Shown here one piece after another: positions 8,800 through 18,800 of a stretch of DNA of 64,000 nucleotides (positions are counted from its first letter, which is position 1; each line of letters starts with the position of its first letter). Made by a program: the position numbers and the translations under genes. Location of the stretch: the NCBI GenBank assembly GCA_023150875.1, contig JAKLKC010000022.1, positions 34,927-98,926 on the forward strand, in the 5' to 3' direction. This DNA is from Myxococcota bacterium. GTDB taxonomy: Bacteria > Myxococcota_A > UBA796 > UBA9615 > JAKLKC01. The notes beneath the pieces are model-generated. The model saw only the letters and a program-made list of their open reading frames with translations. It did no database searches and was not told where the DNA came from.

Positions 8800-10056
8800 G
8801 TGAGCGGAGCGAGGCCGGCGAGGGGGGACGCGCCGCGGATCTCCCCGCGCCTGGAGCGCCTGCCGCTCCTGGCGCCGGGGATGCTGTCGCTGCTGGCGGG
8901 GCTGTGGGCGGGGCTCTCCCGGCTGGGGTGGCTGGACCCCACCGTCGGCCCCGCCCCGGGGGCCCACGGACCCCTGATGGTCTCGGGCTTCCTGGGCACG
9001 CTGATCTGCGTCGAGAGGGCGGTGGCCCTGGAGCGGCCCTGGGCCTGGGGGGTGGCCGCCGTGGCCGGGGCGGGGGCCCTCGCCACCCTCGTGGGGGCGC
9101 CCTGGCCGGTGGCCCCGGCGGCGACCCTGGTGGCGGGGCTCGGGCTGGTGGCGATCTTCCTGGCGCTGCTGCGCCGCGAGCCCGCGTTCCACCTGGCGGT
9201 GATGGTGGGCGGGGCGGCCGCGTGGGTGGCGGGCACCGGGGCCTGGCTCCGGGGCGCGGCGTTCTCGGCGGTGGCGTGGTGGTGGGTGGGCTTCCTGGTG
9301 CTCACCATCGTCGGCGAGCGGATCGAGCTGAACCGCGTCCGGGGCCTGAGCGCCCGGAACCGCGGGGTCTTCGCGGTCCTGGTGCTCCTCCTGGTCGCGG
9401 CCCTCGGCCTGGCGCACGCCGCCCCCGCCCTGGGGATCCGGGTCCTGGGGGCGGTGCTGCTGGCCCTGGCGGGGTGGCTCGTGGCCTACGACGTCGCCCG
9501 GCGCACCGTGGCGGCGGGCGGGTTGACCCGGTACATCGCCTTCTGTCTGCTCTCCGGCTACGCCTGGCTGGGGATCGGCGGGGCCCTGGCGCTGGGGCTG
9601 GGGGCGGCCTCGGCGGGGCCGGTGTACGACGCCCAGCTCCACGCGGTGCTGGTGGGCTTCGTGATGTCCATGGTGCTGGGTCACGCCCCGGTGATCTTCC
9701 CCGCGGTGCTGCGGGTGCCCATGGCCTTCGGCCCCTCGTTCTACGGCCCCCTGGTCCTCCTCCACGCCTCGCTGGCCCTACGGATCGGCGGCGATCTCGG
9801 CGGCTGGCAGGGGGCGAGGCGCTGGGGGGCGATGCTCTCGGCCCTGGCCCTGGTCGCCTTCGTCGGCAACGTGGTCCGGGCCACCCTGGTGGGTGCCCGG
9901 GCCCCCCGGCCGGCCTCAGCGGAAGGTGCCCACCACCACCGCGAAGGCGAGGAGGCTCGCCCCCACCAGGGTCCACCCCGCCGCCCGCACCCGGCGCGGG
10001 GGCCAGCGCAGCAGGGCGACGAGCCCGGCGGCCACGGCGAGGGGGGCGACCGCTAG
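8800..10056 (+). CDS. NnrS-like polytopic membrane protein
   Basis: 418 residues from a GTG; roughly 11-12 hydrophobic helices. Two His-containing helix starts stand out: HGPLMVSGFLGTLICVERAV and QLHAVLVGFVMSMVLGHAP, a pattern shared with NnrS and other heme-copper-binding membrane proteins. NnrS proteins act in nitrosative-stress protection; assignment here is by pattern only. The last 45 residues are hydrophilic and overlap the convergent YwiC-like gene by 141 bp, so the tail may be a read-through extension of a shorter ancestor. Confidence 0.65.
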   Translation: MSGARPARGDAPRISPRLERLPLLAPGMLSLLAGLWAGLSRLGWLDPTVGPAPGAHGPLMVSGFLGTLICVERAVALERPWAWGVAAVAGAGALATLVGAPWPVAPAATLVAGLGLVAIFLALLRREPAFHLAVMVGGAAAWVAGTGAWLRGAAFSAVAWWWVGFLVLTIVGERIELNRVRGLSARNRGVFAVLVLLLVAALGLAHAAPALGIRVLGAVLLALAGWLVAYDVARRTVAAGGLTRYIAFCLLSGYAWLGIGGALALGLGAASAGPVYDAQLHAVLVGFVMSMVLGHAPVIFPAVLRVPMAFGPSFYGPLVLLHASLALRIGGDLGGWQGARRWGAMLSALALVAFVGNVVRATLVGARAPRPASAEGAHHHREGEEARPHQGPPRRPHPARGPAQQGDEPGGHGEGGDR

Positions 10057-10689
10057 GGGGGTGGTGCCGGGCACCGCCCCGGCGGCGGCCAGGGACGCCG
10101 AGGCGGCGAACCCCCCGCCCACGGTGGCGAGGGCCGGGACGGCGGGGGCGAGTCCCGGGGCGCCCCGCCGCTCCATCATGGAGCGGACCGCCACGGTGCC
10201 CGCGGCGAACCCGATGGCCCACACCCACCAGATCCCGAGGGCCGCCGCCCAGGTGGCGCCCCCGGCCAGGGCGACCGGCAGCGCGGTGGCGCTCAGGGCG
10301 ACGGCGGCCAGGACCTCGCCCCGGGTGGTCTTCTCCTGGCGGCGGGCGAGGAGGGCGGCCACGGCGAGGCCCACCGCGACGGGCACCACCACGGCGACCC
10401 AGGCGTCCGCGGGGGCGCGGGAGGCGGCGAGCCAGGCGGCGCCGCCGCCCAGGAGGCCGAGGACGGCGAGGCGGAGGCGGGCGCGGGGGGCGTCCTCCCT
10501 CAGCGCCCGGCGCCCGCGGTGTCCCAGCAGGACCCGGATGGGCTCCAGGGCGAGGAAGACGAGGGCGGCCCCCGCGGCCAGGGCGAGGGCGCCGGCGGCG
10601 GCGTCCCCCACCGCCAGCGCGCTGGCGAGGGGGAGGGAGAGCTGGGCGTAGGCCCCGTGCTCGCGGGGGAAGAGGGTGGCGGACGTCAA
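9916..10689 (-). CDS. YwiC-like integral membrane protein
   Basis: 257 residues from a TTG at 10689 with GGAG six bases upstream; the frame stays open to 10878 but that upstream part is Pro/Arg-rich and unlike protein. The N-terminal FPREHGAYAQL is the signature of the YwiC-like family, followed by about eight hydrophobic helices. In Bacillus subtilis ywiC is located in the nitrate-respiration region; function is unknown. It converges on and overlaps the NnrS-like gene. Together with MOSC and DUF59 it hints at a nitrogen-oxide or molybdenum theme. Confidence 0.75.
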   Translation of the reverse strand: MTSATLFPREHGAYAQLSLPLASALAVGDAAAGALALAAGAALVFLALEPIRVLLGHRGRRALREDAPRARLRLAVLGLLGGGAAWLAASRAPADAWVAVVVPVAVGLAVAALLARRQEKTTRGEVLAAVALSATALPVALAGGATWAAALGIWWVWAIGFAAGTVAVRSMMERRGAPGLAPAVPALATVGGGFAASASLAAAGAVPGTTPLAVAPLAVAAGLVALLRWPPRRVRAAGWTLVGASLLAFAVVVGTFR

Positions 10690-10928
10690 GGGGGGGCTCC
10701 GGGGGTGCCGGGGGGCGGACGTGGACCGCGGGGGATCCCGGGTCCGCGCTCCGCAGGGAATAGCAACGGAGGGGGCACTTGGGCCAGGGCTTCCGCTGCC
10801 CGACCGTGCCGGGAGACGCCCCCGCCCTCCCCCCGGTCGTCTTCCGGTCCCGTCGCCGATCCCGCCCCGGGGGTACACTCGGCGGAGCCGAGGCGCCGCC
10901 CGGCCGACCGGGGGCGAGGAGTCGAGCC

Positions 10929-12809
10929 CTGTCCGAGTCCCCTCCCACCGCTCCCCCTCCCCGCCGCCGCCCCGGCCCCGGCCTGCGCGCGTGGCGCGGC
11001 CTGGCCCGGGCGCTCCGGGGCCCCCCCCTCACCCTCGTCCACCACGACGCCTACAACCCCGGCCCCACGGGGTTCGTGGACCCCTACCGCGGCGCCCGGA
11101 TCCGCGCGTGGCTGGTGGAGCACGCCCTGGTGGGGCCGCGGGCCGTGCTGGTGCCCGAGAGGGCCGGGATCGCCGACCTGGACCGGGTCCACGACCCCGA
11201 GTACCTCGCCCACCTCCAGGATCGGGGGGGCCTCGACCGGATCTTCCCGGGCCTCGGCGAGGGGGCCGCCCAGGCCGCCCTCGGCGCCCAGCGCTGGATG
11301 GTGGGGGGCACCCTCCTGGCCGCCCGCAAGGCGGTGGAGGCGGGGCGCCGGGGCGGGCCGGTGGTGAACCTGGGCGGGGGCCTGCACCACGCCCGGCGGG
11401 GCCAGGGATCGGGCTTCTGCGCCTTCCACGACGTGGCCATCGCCATCCACGCGCTCAGGCAGGAAGGCTTCGGCGGGAGGGTGCTGATCGTGGACCTGGA
11501 CCTCCACCAGGGGGACGGGACGCGGCGGATCTTCGCCGCGGACGAGACCGTCTACACCTTCTCGATCCACGCGGTGGCCTGGGACGAGGAGCCGGCGGTG
11601 GCGGACCTGGACGTGGCCCTGGGGCCGGGGATCGGCGACGCGGCGTACCACGCCGCCCTGGACGAGCACCTCCCCCGCGCCTTCGCCGAGGCCCGGCCCG
11701 ACCTGGTGTTCTACGTCGCCGGGGTGGACGTGGCGCTGGAGGACCTGGTGGGGAACTGGCGCCTCTCCGGGGACGGGATCGCCGCCCGGGACCGCAAGGT
11801 GATGGAGCGGGCCCGGGACCTGCCGCTGGTGTGGACCCTGGCGGGGGGCTACGGCCCCGACGCCTGGCGCCACACCGCCCGGAGCCTGGCGTGGGTCGCC
11901 GACGGCCGGGACGCGCCCATCCCCACCGGGACCGAGGTCAGCCTCGCCCGGTTCCGGCACATCGCCGGGGGACTCGGCCGGGAGGAGCTGAGCGGCGGCG
12001 GGGAGGACGCCGACTTCGGGATCACCCTGGCCGACGTCATGGGGGACCTCGGCGGGACGCGACCGGAGACCCGCCTGCTGGGGTACTACACGCCCTACGG
12101 CGTCGAGGTGGCCATGGAGCGCTACGGCGTGACCGAGGCCATCCGCCGCCAGGGGATCCCCCGGACCCGGGTGGAGTTCGACCTGGCCAACCCCACGGGC
12201 CACCTGGTGCGGGTGTACGCCGACGACGGCGGGGGGGAGCTGCTCATCGAGCTGGTGACCCGGGAGACCCGGGAGATCCCCCCCTTCCGGCTGCTGCTGG
12301 TGGAGTGGCTGATGCTCCAGAACCCCCGCGCCGGGGCGGATCCCGGCCGCCCCCTGCTGCCGGGCCAGCGGCACCCGGGCCTCGGGTGCCTGCTGGAGGT
12401 GATCGGGATGCTCACCATGGCGGCGGTGCGCCTCCAGTTCGACGGGGTCCTGTTCCGCCCGGGCTGGTACCACATGGCGGTGCTGGCCCGGGGGCACATG
12501 GCGTTCTGGGAGCCCCGCGACGAGGCGCGCTTCGCGGCGCTGCGGCAGGCGCTGGAGGGGGTGCCCCTCGTGGAGGCGACCCGCGCGGTGGCCGAGGGGC
12601 GGGTCGTGGACGTCGCCACCGGCGAGGCGGCGCGGTGGACGGCTCCGGCGATGGTCTACCCGCTGGCCCCGGCCCTGGCGGAGCACGTCCGGGGGGCCGC
12701 GTACGACGCCGCGGTGGAGGCGGCGGCGGCGGGGCTGAGCTATCGCCGGGTGGGGAGGCGGGAGGCGGCGGCCGTGGGGGCGGGGCCGGGGGGCGGCGCG
12801 GCCGGGTGA
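10929..12809 (+). CDS. Histone deacetylase-family enzyme with a C-terminal extension
   Basis: The frame is open from a TTG at 10779. AGGAG is placed seven bases before a CTG at 10929, where protein-like sequence begins, so the start is uncertain (626 residues from here). Residues about 25-330 form the zinc-dependent deacetylase domain: GGGLHHARRGQGSGFCAFHD, DLDLHQGDGT (zinc Asp and His), AGVDVALEDL (zinc Asp) and the GGY motif. Bacterial members act on acetylated polyamines, acetoin-type or other small amides. The last 270 residues are not part of the usual fold and I do not recognise them. Confidence 0.8.
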   Translation: MSESPPTAPPPRRRPGPGLRAWRGLARALRGPPLTLVHHDAYNPGPTGFVDPYRGARIRAWLVEHALVGPRAVLVPERAGIADLDRVHDPEYLAHLQDRGGLDRIFPGLGEGAAQAALGAQRWMVGGTLLAARKAVEAGRRGGPVVNLGGGLHHARRGQGSGFCAFHDVAIAIHALRQEGFGGRVLIVDLDLHQGDGTRRIFAADETVYTFSIHAVAWDEEPAVADLDVALGPGIGDAAYHAALDEHLPRAFAEARPDLVFYVAGVDVALEDLVGNWRLSGDGIAARDRKVMERARDLPLVWTLAGGYGPDAWRHTARSLAWVADGRDAPIPTGTEVSLARFRHIAGGLGREELSGGGEDADFGITLADVMGDLGGTRPETRLLGYYTPYGVEVAMERYGVTEAIRRQGIPRTRVEFDLANPTGHLVRVYADDGGGELLIELVTRETREIPPFRLLLVEWLMLQNPRAGADPGRPLLPGQRHPGLGCLLEVIGMLTMAAVRLQFDGVLFRPGWYHMAVLARGHMAFWEPRDEARFAALRQALEGVPLVEATRAVAEGRVVDVATGEAARWTAPAMVYPLAPALAEHVRGAAYDAAVEAAAAGLSYRRVGRREAAAVGAGPGGGAAG

Positions 12810-12815
12810 GCGCCG

Positions 12816-13652
12816 TCAGGGTCCGCAGCCGGACTCGGGGAAGCGCCCCCGGGCGCGGCTCGGGAAGGTCCACTCGGGGGTGACCAGGGGGCCGGGGCCT
12901 TCGGCGGGGTACCAGGGGTCCAGGGAGGAGCCCGGGGCCCTCAGCACGTGGACCTGCTGGGCGGGCATGTAGCTCTGCACCAGCAGGAAGGCGCGGCGCC
13001 CGCGGCCGTCCTCGGCGACGTCGGCGACCAGCACGGCGTGGCCCGGGAAGCCCCCCTGGACGAAGACGTCCCCCGCCTCCACGGGGGCGGAGGCGGGCAC
13101 GGGGACGAGATCCCGGGCCAGGGAGGCGGAGCCGGCGTAGGTGAACACGGCGTCGAGGTAGCGCCGGAAACTGGCCGGCCCGCCGTCGGGTGGCGCGGCG
13201 GCGGCCCAGGTCACCCGGGAGCCCGAGATCCTCGGCCTCTCCCCGTCCCGCCAGCGGCTCCAGGGGGCGGGATCCCCGCTGGTGAACCGGAAGCAGATCG
13301 CCTCGTCCCTGCCCGAGGCCCTCTGGTACTCCGCCCGGAGGCGGATCGCCGCGTCGGCGCACTGCTGGAGGTCCCGGCTCCCGACGTCGAGGTCCACCAC
13401 GGCGAAGTGCGCGTCCTGGTTGGACTTCCTGCGCCCGTCGTACAGGAGAACCGGCGGGCGGCCGGGGAGCAGGGGCAGGCGGCGCAGGAAGGCCGCGAAG
13501 CTCCCCCCCGGCGCCGGGACCCGCTGGAACCCTGGCGGGGGCGGGATCCGGGCCTCGATGGCCGCCGCCGCGGCGGCGGGCTCGGCGCGGGCGGGCGGGG
13601 CAGCGGCCAGGGCCAGGAGGAGGAGGGGGAGGGCGAGGCGGAGGGCGACCAT
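12816..13652 (-). CDS. DUF4846 secreted protein
   Basis: 278 residues with a clear signal peptide ending around PARA-EPA. The body carries the DUF4846 landmarks: PPPPGFQRV, FAAFLRRLPL, VLLYDGRRK, QQCADAAIRLRAEY, ICFRFTSG and a final WYPAEGPGPL. Members are about this length and are usually exported; their function is not established. An ORF in this frame stays open well upstream over the P-type ATPase gene, but the ATG at 13652 is where signal-peptide sequence begins. It converges on the deacetylase-family gene with six bases between stops. Confidence 0.85.
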   Translation of the reverse strand: MVALRLALPLLLLALAAAPPARAEPAAAAAAIEARIPPPPGFQRVPAPGGSFAAFLRRLPLLPGRPPVLLYDGRRKSNQDAHFAVVDLDVGSRDLQQCADAAIRLRAEYQRASGRDEAICFRFTSGDPAPWSRWRDGERPRISGSRVTWAAAAPPDGGPASFRRYLDAVFTYAGSASLARDLVPVPASAPVEAGDVFVQGGFPGHAVLVADVAEDGRGRRAFLLVQSYMPAQQVHVLRAPGSSLDPWYPAEGPGPLVTPEWTFPSRARGRFPESGCGP

Positions 13653-13711
13653 GGGAGCACGGTAGGGCGAGGGCGTCGCCACCGCCACGGCGGGCCACCC
13701 CCCCGACCGCC

Positions 13712-16189
13712 TCAGGCCTCCCGCGCCGGGCGCCCCACCCACCTCGCCCCCAGCTTCCATAGCTCCACCGCCGACACCGGGATCAGCCCCAGCGCGACGC
13801 AGAGGAGGGCCTGCTCCGGGGAGAGCGGCACCAGGCGGAACAGCTCCCGGGTGGGCTCCCAGGCGTGCAGGGCGGCCTGGAGGAGCATCGAGATCCCGAT
13901 CACCCCCAGCAGGGCCAGGTTGGTGAGGGCGCCCACCTCCCAGAAGATCCTCTGGGGGCTGCGGGCGGCGAAGGCCCGGAGCAGCTCGCTGGCCACCAGG
14001 GTGTCGAAGGCCAGGGTCCGGGCGAGGTCCAGGCCGTGGCGGGGCAGGGCCAGGGCGAAGACCGTCCCCACCAGGGCCGCCTCCAGCACCCCGACCGCCG
14101 CCACCGCCTTCCACTGGGGTCGCCCCAGCATGGGCTCGCCCGGTGGGCGCGGGGGGCGCCGGAGCACGTCGGGATCGGGGGGATCCACCACCAGGGACAG
14201 GGCGGGCAGGCCGTCGGTGACCAGGTTGATCCACAGCAGGTGGATGGGCACCAGGGGCGAGGGCAGGGCCACGAGGGCGGTGCCCAGCATCAGCGACAGC
14301 TCCGCGGCGTTCCCCGTCAGCAGGTAGACCAGGGTCTTGCGGATGTTGCCGTGGATCGCCCTCCCCTCCCGGACGGCGGCGACGATGGTGGCGTAGTTGT
14401 CGTCGGCCAGGACCAGGTCCGCGGCCTCCCGGGTGACCTCGGTGCCGGTGCGCCCCATGGCCACGCCGATGTGGGCCTCCCGCAGGGCCGGCGCGTCGTT
14501 CACGCCGTCCCCGGTCATCGCCACCACCGCCCCCCGTTCCTTCCACTGCCGCACGATGCGGATCTTGTCCTCGGGGGTCGCCCGGGCGTGGACCCGCTCC
14601 CGGGGGTCCTCGCCCTCCCCCACGATCCCCATCTCCCGGGCGATGGCCCGGGCGGTGTCGGGGTGGTCCCCGGTGATCATCACGGTGGCGATCCCCGCCC
14701 GCCGCGCCGCCGCCACCGCGTCGATGGCCTCGGGGCGGGGCGGATCGGCGAGCCCCACCAGGCCGACCAGCTCCAAGTCCCCCTCCAACGGCCCCTCCCC
14801 CACCGCCACCGCCAGGACCCGGAGCCCCCGGGAGGCGAGGGCGCGGTTGGCCTTCTCCGCCCCCGCCGTCCCCCGGGAGCACAGGGGCAGCACCGACTCC
14901 AGCGCCCCCTTCACGTACAGGCGGCCGTCCCCCCGGTGGATCGACATGCGGCGCCGGGCGGTCTCGAAGGGGTGGACTTCCAAACGGGGGCGTGCCGACT
15001 CGATGTCCTCGCGGCGGATCCCCCGTTTCCAAGCGGCGGCGAGGAGGGCGATCTCGGTGGGATCTCCGGTGCCGTCCCCCCCACCGGGGCCGAGCTCGGC
15101 GTCGCAGCAGGCGGCGGCGGCGTCCAGCACCCGGTCCGGGTCCTCGCCCCGGACCTCCCGCACCGCCATGGCGCCCGCGGTGAGGGTGCCGGTCTTGTCG
15201 GTGCAGATCACCGTGGCGCTGCCCAGGGTCTCGACGGCGGCGAGGCGGCGGACGAGGGCGTGGCGCCTGGCCATGCGCTGCACCCCCACGGCGAGGGCGA
15301 TGGTGACGATGGCGGGCAGCCCCTCGGGCACGGCGGCGACGGCGAGGGAGACCGACAGCAGCAGCACTTCCAGCGGATCCTGGCCCCGGAGCAGCCCCAG
15401 CCCGAAGACCAGGGCCACCACGGCGAGGCAGGCGAGGATCAGGGTGCGCCCCACCCGGGCGAGCTGGACCTGGAGGGGGGTGGCGCCCCGCTCGGCGGTC
15501 TCCAGCAGGCCGGCGATCCGCCCCATCTCGGTGGCCATGCCGGTGCCGGTGACCTCGGCGAGCCCCGCGCCGGTGGCGATGGCGGTGCCCAGGAAGATCC
15601 GGTCGGTGCGCTCGGCGAGGGGGGCGCCGGGGGAGGTGGGCTGGGTGCCCTTGGACACCGGCACGCTCTCGCCGGTCAGGGGAGCCTCGACGGCGCTCAG
15701 CTCGTGGGCCTCCCGGAGCACCCCGTCGGCGGCCACCACGTCCCCGGCCTCCAGCAGCAGCAGGTCTCCGGGCACGACCTCCCGGGCGGGGACGACCGTC
15801 GCCCGGCCCTCCCGCCGGACCCGGGCCCGGGGGGCGATCATGGAGCGGAGCGCCAGCAGGGCCCTCTCGGCGCGGTGCTCCTGCACGAAGCCGACGACGG
15901 CGTTGAGCACCAGGATGGTGGCGATGGCGACGGCGTCGGCGACCTCCCGGAGCGCCAGCGACACCGCGGCGGCGACGGCGAGCAGGGCCACCATGGGGCT
16001 CACGAACTGCCGGGCCAGCACCCTCCAGGCGGGGATCCCCGCGGCGTGGCGCAGCTCGTTGGGCCCGAACTCGGCGAGGCGCCGGGCCGCCTCAGGGGCG
16101 CTCAGGCCCGCGGATCCCTCGGGAGGCGCGGGCCTCCCTGGGCCGGGGGCGGCTCTCGACTCGCTGGGGGCGTCCGGCTTCGTGCTCAT
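13712..16189 (-). CDS. P-type cation-transporting ATPase, type II (calcium-pump-like)
   Basis: 825 residues from the ATG at 16189 ([11 protein letters not shown]); the ATG at 16204 is an alternative. All core parts are present: N-terminal cation-ATPase domain ([12 protein letters not shown]), actuator TGES, M4 motif VPEGLP, phosphorylation motif DKTGTLT with Asp about residue 331, TGD and the hinge [12 protein letters not shown]. The PEGLP motif and layout fit type II pumps such as PacL/SERCA-like Ca2+ ATPases; the ion is inferred. A TATCAT box (minus strand, 16203-16208) could be the -10 for a short-leader transcript. A broken copy of the first part, including this upstream box, lies at 24357-24885. 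Confidence 0.9.
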   Translation of the reverse strand: MSTKPDAPSESRAAPGPGRPAPPEGSAGLSAPEAARRLAEFGPNELRHAAGIPAWRVLARQFVSPMVALLAVAAAVSLALREVADAVAIATILVLNAVVGFVQEHRAERALLALRSMIAPRARVRREGRATVVPAREVVPGDLLLLEAGDVVAADGVLREAHELSAVEAPLTGESVPVSKGTQPTSPGAPLAERTDRIFLGTAIATGAGLAEVTGTGMATEMGRIAGLLETAERGATPLQVQLARVGRTLILACLAVVALVFGLGLLRGQDPLEVLLLSVSLAVAAVPEGLPAIVTIALAVGVQRMARRHALVRRLAAVETLGSATVICTDKTGTLTAGAMAVREVRGEDPDRVLDAAAACCDAELGPGGGDGTGDPTEIALLAAAWKRGIRREDIESARPRLEVHPFETARRRMSIHRGDGRLYVKGALESVLPLCSRGTAGAEKANRALASRGLRVLAVAVGEGPLEGDLELVGLVGLADPPRPEAIDAVAAARRAGIATVMITGDHPDTARAIAREMGIVGEGEDPRERVHARATPEDKIRIVRQWKERGAVVAMTGDGVNDAPALREAHIGVAMGRTGTEVTREAADLVLADDNYATIVAAVREGRAIHGNIRKTLVYLLTGNAAELSLMLGTALVALPSPLVPIHLLWINLVTDGLPALSLVVDPPDPDVLRRPPRPPGEPMLGRPQWKAVAAVGVLEAALVGTVFALALPRHGLDLARTLAFDTLVASELLRAFAARSPQRIFWEVGALTNLALLGVIGISMLLQAALHAWEPTRELFRLVPLSPEQALLCVALGLIPVSAVELWKLGARWVGRPAREA

Positions 16190-16514
16190 CGTCCGAGGCG
16201 CCATGATAGGCGGGGGGAGCGAGGGAGGCGAGCCGGGGCGCGCCCCCGGCGCCGCAGCAGGTCGCCGGGCAGGCGAAGGCCCTGCCGCGTGGCATGTCGC
16301 CGCGGCTACGATCCCGCTTGACACCGCTTCGCGCGCCTCGTAGCGTCCAGAGTACGGGATGAGTCCGCCCGGCCGTCGGGTCGATTCGGGTGGGACGCGG
16401 TGCCCAAGGAAGGGGGATCAGGTCATGGAAGAGCAGCGCGTAGGGGGGCAGGGTGCGGTGCTTCCGGCGGTCGGCCGGCGGGGGAACCTGGGATCCTCGG
16501 CGGTCCGCTAGACG

Positions 16515-16988
16515 ATGGTCCTCTCGGTCCTGGCGGGCCTGGCGGTCTCGGAGCGGGTCTCGGCGCAGGGCTTCTCGGGCAGCTCCAGCGGCACCGTCGA
16601 GTTGTGGGGGAGCCGCACGCTGCTGGACCTGAAGCTCGCCCAGCTCGGCTGCGCCATCGACCCCGCCTGCCTGGACGGATTCCAAGGTGCCATCGACTTC
16701 CACCCGGTGAACGGCGCTCCCGGCGTCCGCATCGACCTGTCCGCCGGGACCTCGGCGACGCCGATCCTCGACTGGGCCGCGAGCCACCCCAGCGCGGTGT
16801 CCGTGGAGGAGCGCATCGTCACCGAAGGGGGAACCTCGGCGACGCGGCTCCTCGTGGTGATCGCGGGTCCGGACCCCCAGGCGCTCTGGCCCGGCCTCGT
16901 GGCCGCCGCCGCGAGTCTCGACGTGGGAGCGGTCGCGCTCTGGACTCCCGAGCCCGCCCGACCGCCGGGCTGCACCCCGACCTCTTGA
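16515..16988 (+). pseudogene. 5' part of the giant secreted protein gene, cut off by a frameshift
   Basis: 157 codons beginning MVLSVLAGLAVS with signal-peptide character, then GTVELWGSRTLLDLKLAQLG and FHPVNGAPGVRIDL. The same sequence type recurs at 17719 onward as VAFWGSATLLEMI and FDPVTGAPQLRLAL in the next reading frame, so this is the first half of a tandem repeat. The frame ends at TGA 16986-16988; the repeat continues one base back in frame from about 16962. An ATG at 16425 in this frame has a much better ribosome binding site (AAGGAAGGGGG), but a TAG at 16509 separates the two. A one-base deletion, assembly error or -1 frameshift would each explain it. Confidence 0.6.
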
Positions 16989-18800
16989 ACCTGTCCTCGG
17001 CGTTCGGCGCGTGCCAGGGGGACGGCGCCTGCGTCTCGGGGCTGGAGTCCGGCCGCCCTTGGTTCGATGCCGCCACCTCGGCGGCGGCGGTGTCGTTGTC
17101 CGTGCGTGCCGCCGCCGACGCCTCCAACGTCTCCGCCATCGAGTCCTGGCTCTCGGGCCTCTCCTGGGCCGGGACGCCGCGCGTCCAGGTGGTGCAGGCC
17201 CCCACCCTCACCCGGGTGGTGGCGAGCGGCCCGCTCTCCGCGTCCACCCTTGGGGGCTTGCCGCAGGAGGCGTTCCTCTCCGGCAAGGAGTGGCACACCC
17301 GCCCCCTGCGGGACGAGGAGCGGACGGACTCCTGGCTGCGGCTGGACGTGGTGGGGGCGTCCGTGGGGGTGGAGCGGTGCGGCGGTCCCCCGCCCTGCGA
17401 GGACGGGAGCGATCTGCCGGTCCCCGCGGTCCTGGATGCCAGCGGGCGCGTCCTCGTCCGCGTGGCGCCCCGCACCGGTGGGTCCACGGCCCTGGACGCC
17501 TTCGTCGCGGCGGGCTGGAGCGAGCTGGGCTCCCTCGCCGACGCCTCCGGCACCGTTCACGTCGTCGGGTGGGCGGACGCCGTGGCCCTCCTGGAGCTCG
17601 GCCGCGGCCACGCCGTCCCCGGCGGCCTGACGGTCACGCTCGGTGTCGCGGAGGACCTCGCCTCCCTTGGGCTGGGCTCCGGCCCGGACGACCTGTCGTT
17701 CCTCATGGACGGTCCCGTGGCCTTCTGGGGCAGCGCCACCCTCCTGGAGATGATCGGGGCCGAGCGCCAGTGCGCCGAGGATCCGGGTTGCCTCTCCTAC
17801 TACCAGGGTCGGGTGGCCTTCGACCCGGTGACCGGCGCTCCGCAGCTCCGGCTCGCCCTCCCCGCCGGAGAGGACGCGGGGATCGTGGACGCCTGGGCCA
17901 CCCGCCATCCGGACCGGGTACGGATCCTGGAGCGCTGGGTCCTGGCGGACGCGCTCACCTTCATCGAGTGGACGGTGTCCGTGGCGGGGGAGGACGACGG
18001 CGGCGTATGGATGGAGCTGCTGTCGGACCTGTCCACGGGCCTCTCCGCCGCCACCGACGTCGGGATCACGCCGGAGCCGCTCCGTGCGCCGGGCCTGCAC
18101 GGGGACGTGATCGGCCTGCTGGATCCGGTGGTCGCGTGTGCCGGCGACCCGGCCTGCATCGAGCCCCTGGCGGAGGGGCGGGCGTGGTTCGACGCCACGG
18201 ACATGACGGCCGCGCTGGAGCTGGCGGTGGCCGCGGATCCGTCGGGCGCGGACGCCGCCGCCGTCGCGCAGGAGGTGGCGGCCCTGGGCTGGACCGGCGG
18301 AGCCACCCTTCGGACGGTGGACACACCGCTTGGGGTGCGGGTCGAGGCGCTCGGGCGCCTGCCCCTGTCGGCCCTCGAGTCCCTCGGCCAGGAGCCGGCG
18401 CTGTCGGGCCGCCCCTGGTCGACCCGGCCCCAGCGGGACGAGGAGGTCACCGGCGCGCGCCTCTCCATCGCGGCGCTGGTCACGGCGGACCAGGTCCGCG
18501 CCTGCCTGGACGAGCCGGCGTGCGTCCCCGGACAGGACTACCCCCTCCCCGCGGTCGTGGAACCCGACGGCCGGATCCTGGCGCGCCTGGAGCCCGCCTC
18601 GGGGAGCGCCCAGGCCCTCCTCGACTACGCCACGCCGGGATGGACCGCCCTCGGGGACGAGAGCACGTCCACGGACCTGGTGGTGGTGGGATGGGTGACC
18701 TGGGACGGGGTGGCGCACTTCGGCAAGGGAGTCCCGGTGACCGACGACGTGGTCCCCGCGGGCCTGGACCTGTTGCTGGCCCACCTCGACGACCTGCCGG
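16596..18800 (+). repeat. Two tandem ~1.1-kb coding repeats in the giant gene
   Basis: Unit 1 covers about 16596-17715, unit 2 about 17719-18800. Matching landmarks in order: VELWGS / VAFWGS; PVNGAPGVRIDL / PVTGAPQLRLAL; TPEP..PGLHPDLL / TPEPLRAPGLHGDVI; GRPWFDAATSAAAVSLSV / GRAWFDATDMTAALELAV; TRPLRDEE / TRPQRDEE; LPVPAVLDASGRVLVR / YPLPAVVEPDGRILAR. Unit 1 is only continuous if the frame changes near 16950-16985. Confidence 0.75.

Noticed and set aside
13653..15032. Upstream extension of the DUF4846 frame over the P-type ATPase gene
   Set aside because: Only the part from 13652 has a signal peptide and family motifs; the remainder is antisense noise in a real gene.
16400..16960. Upstream 190 codons of the giant gene frame
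   Set aside because: Arg/Gly/Pro-rich, unlike the repeat unit. The other frame in the same stretch matches the repeat unit, so this part is out of frame.
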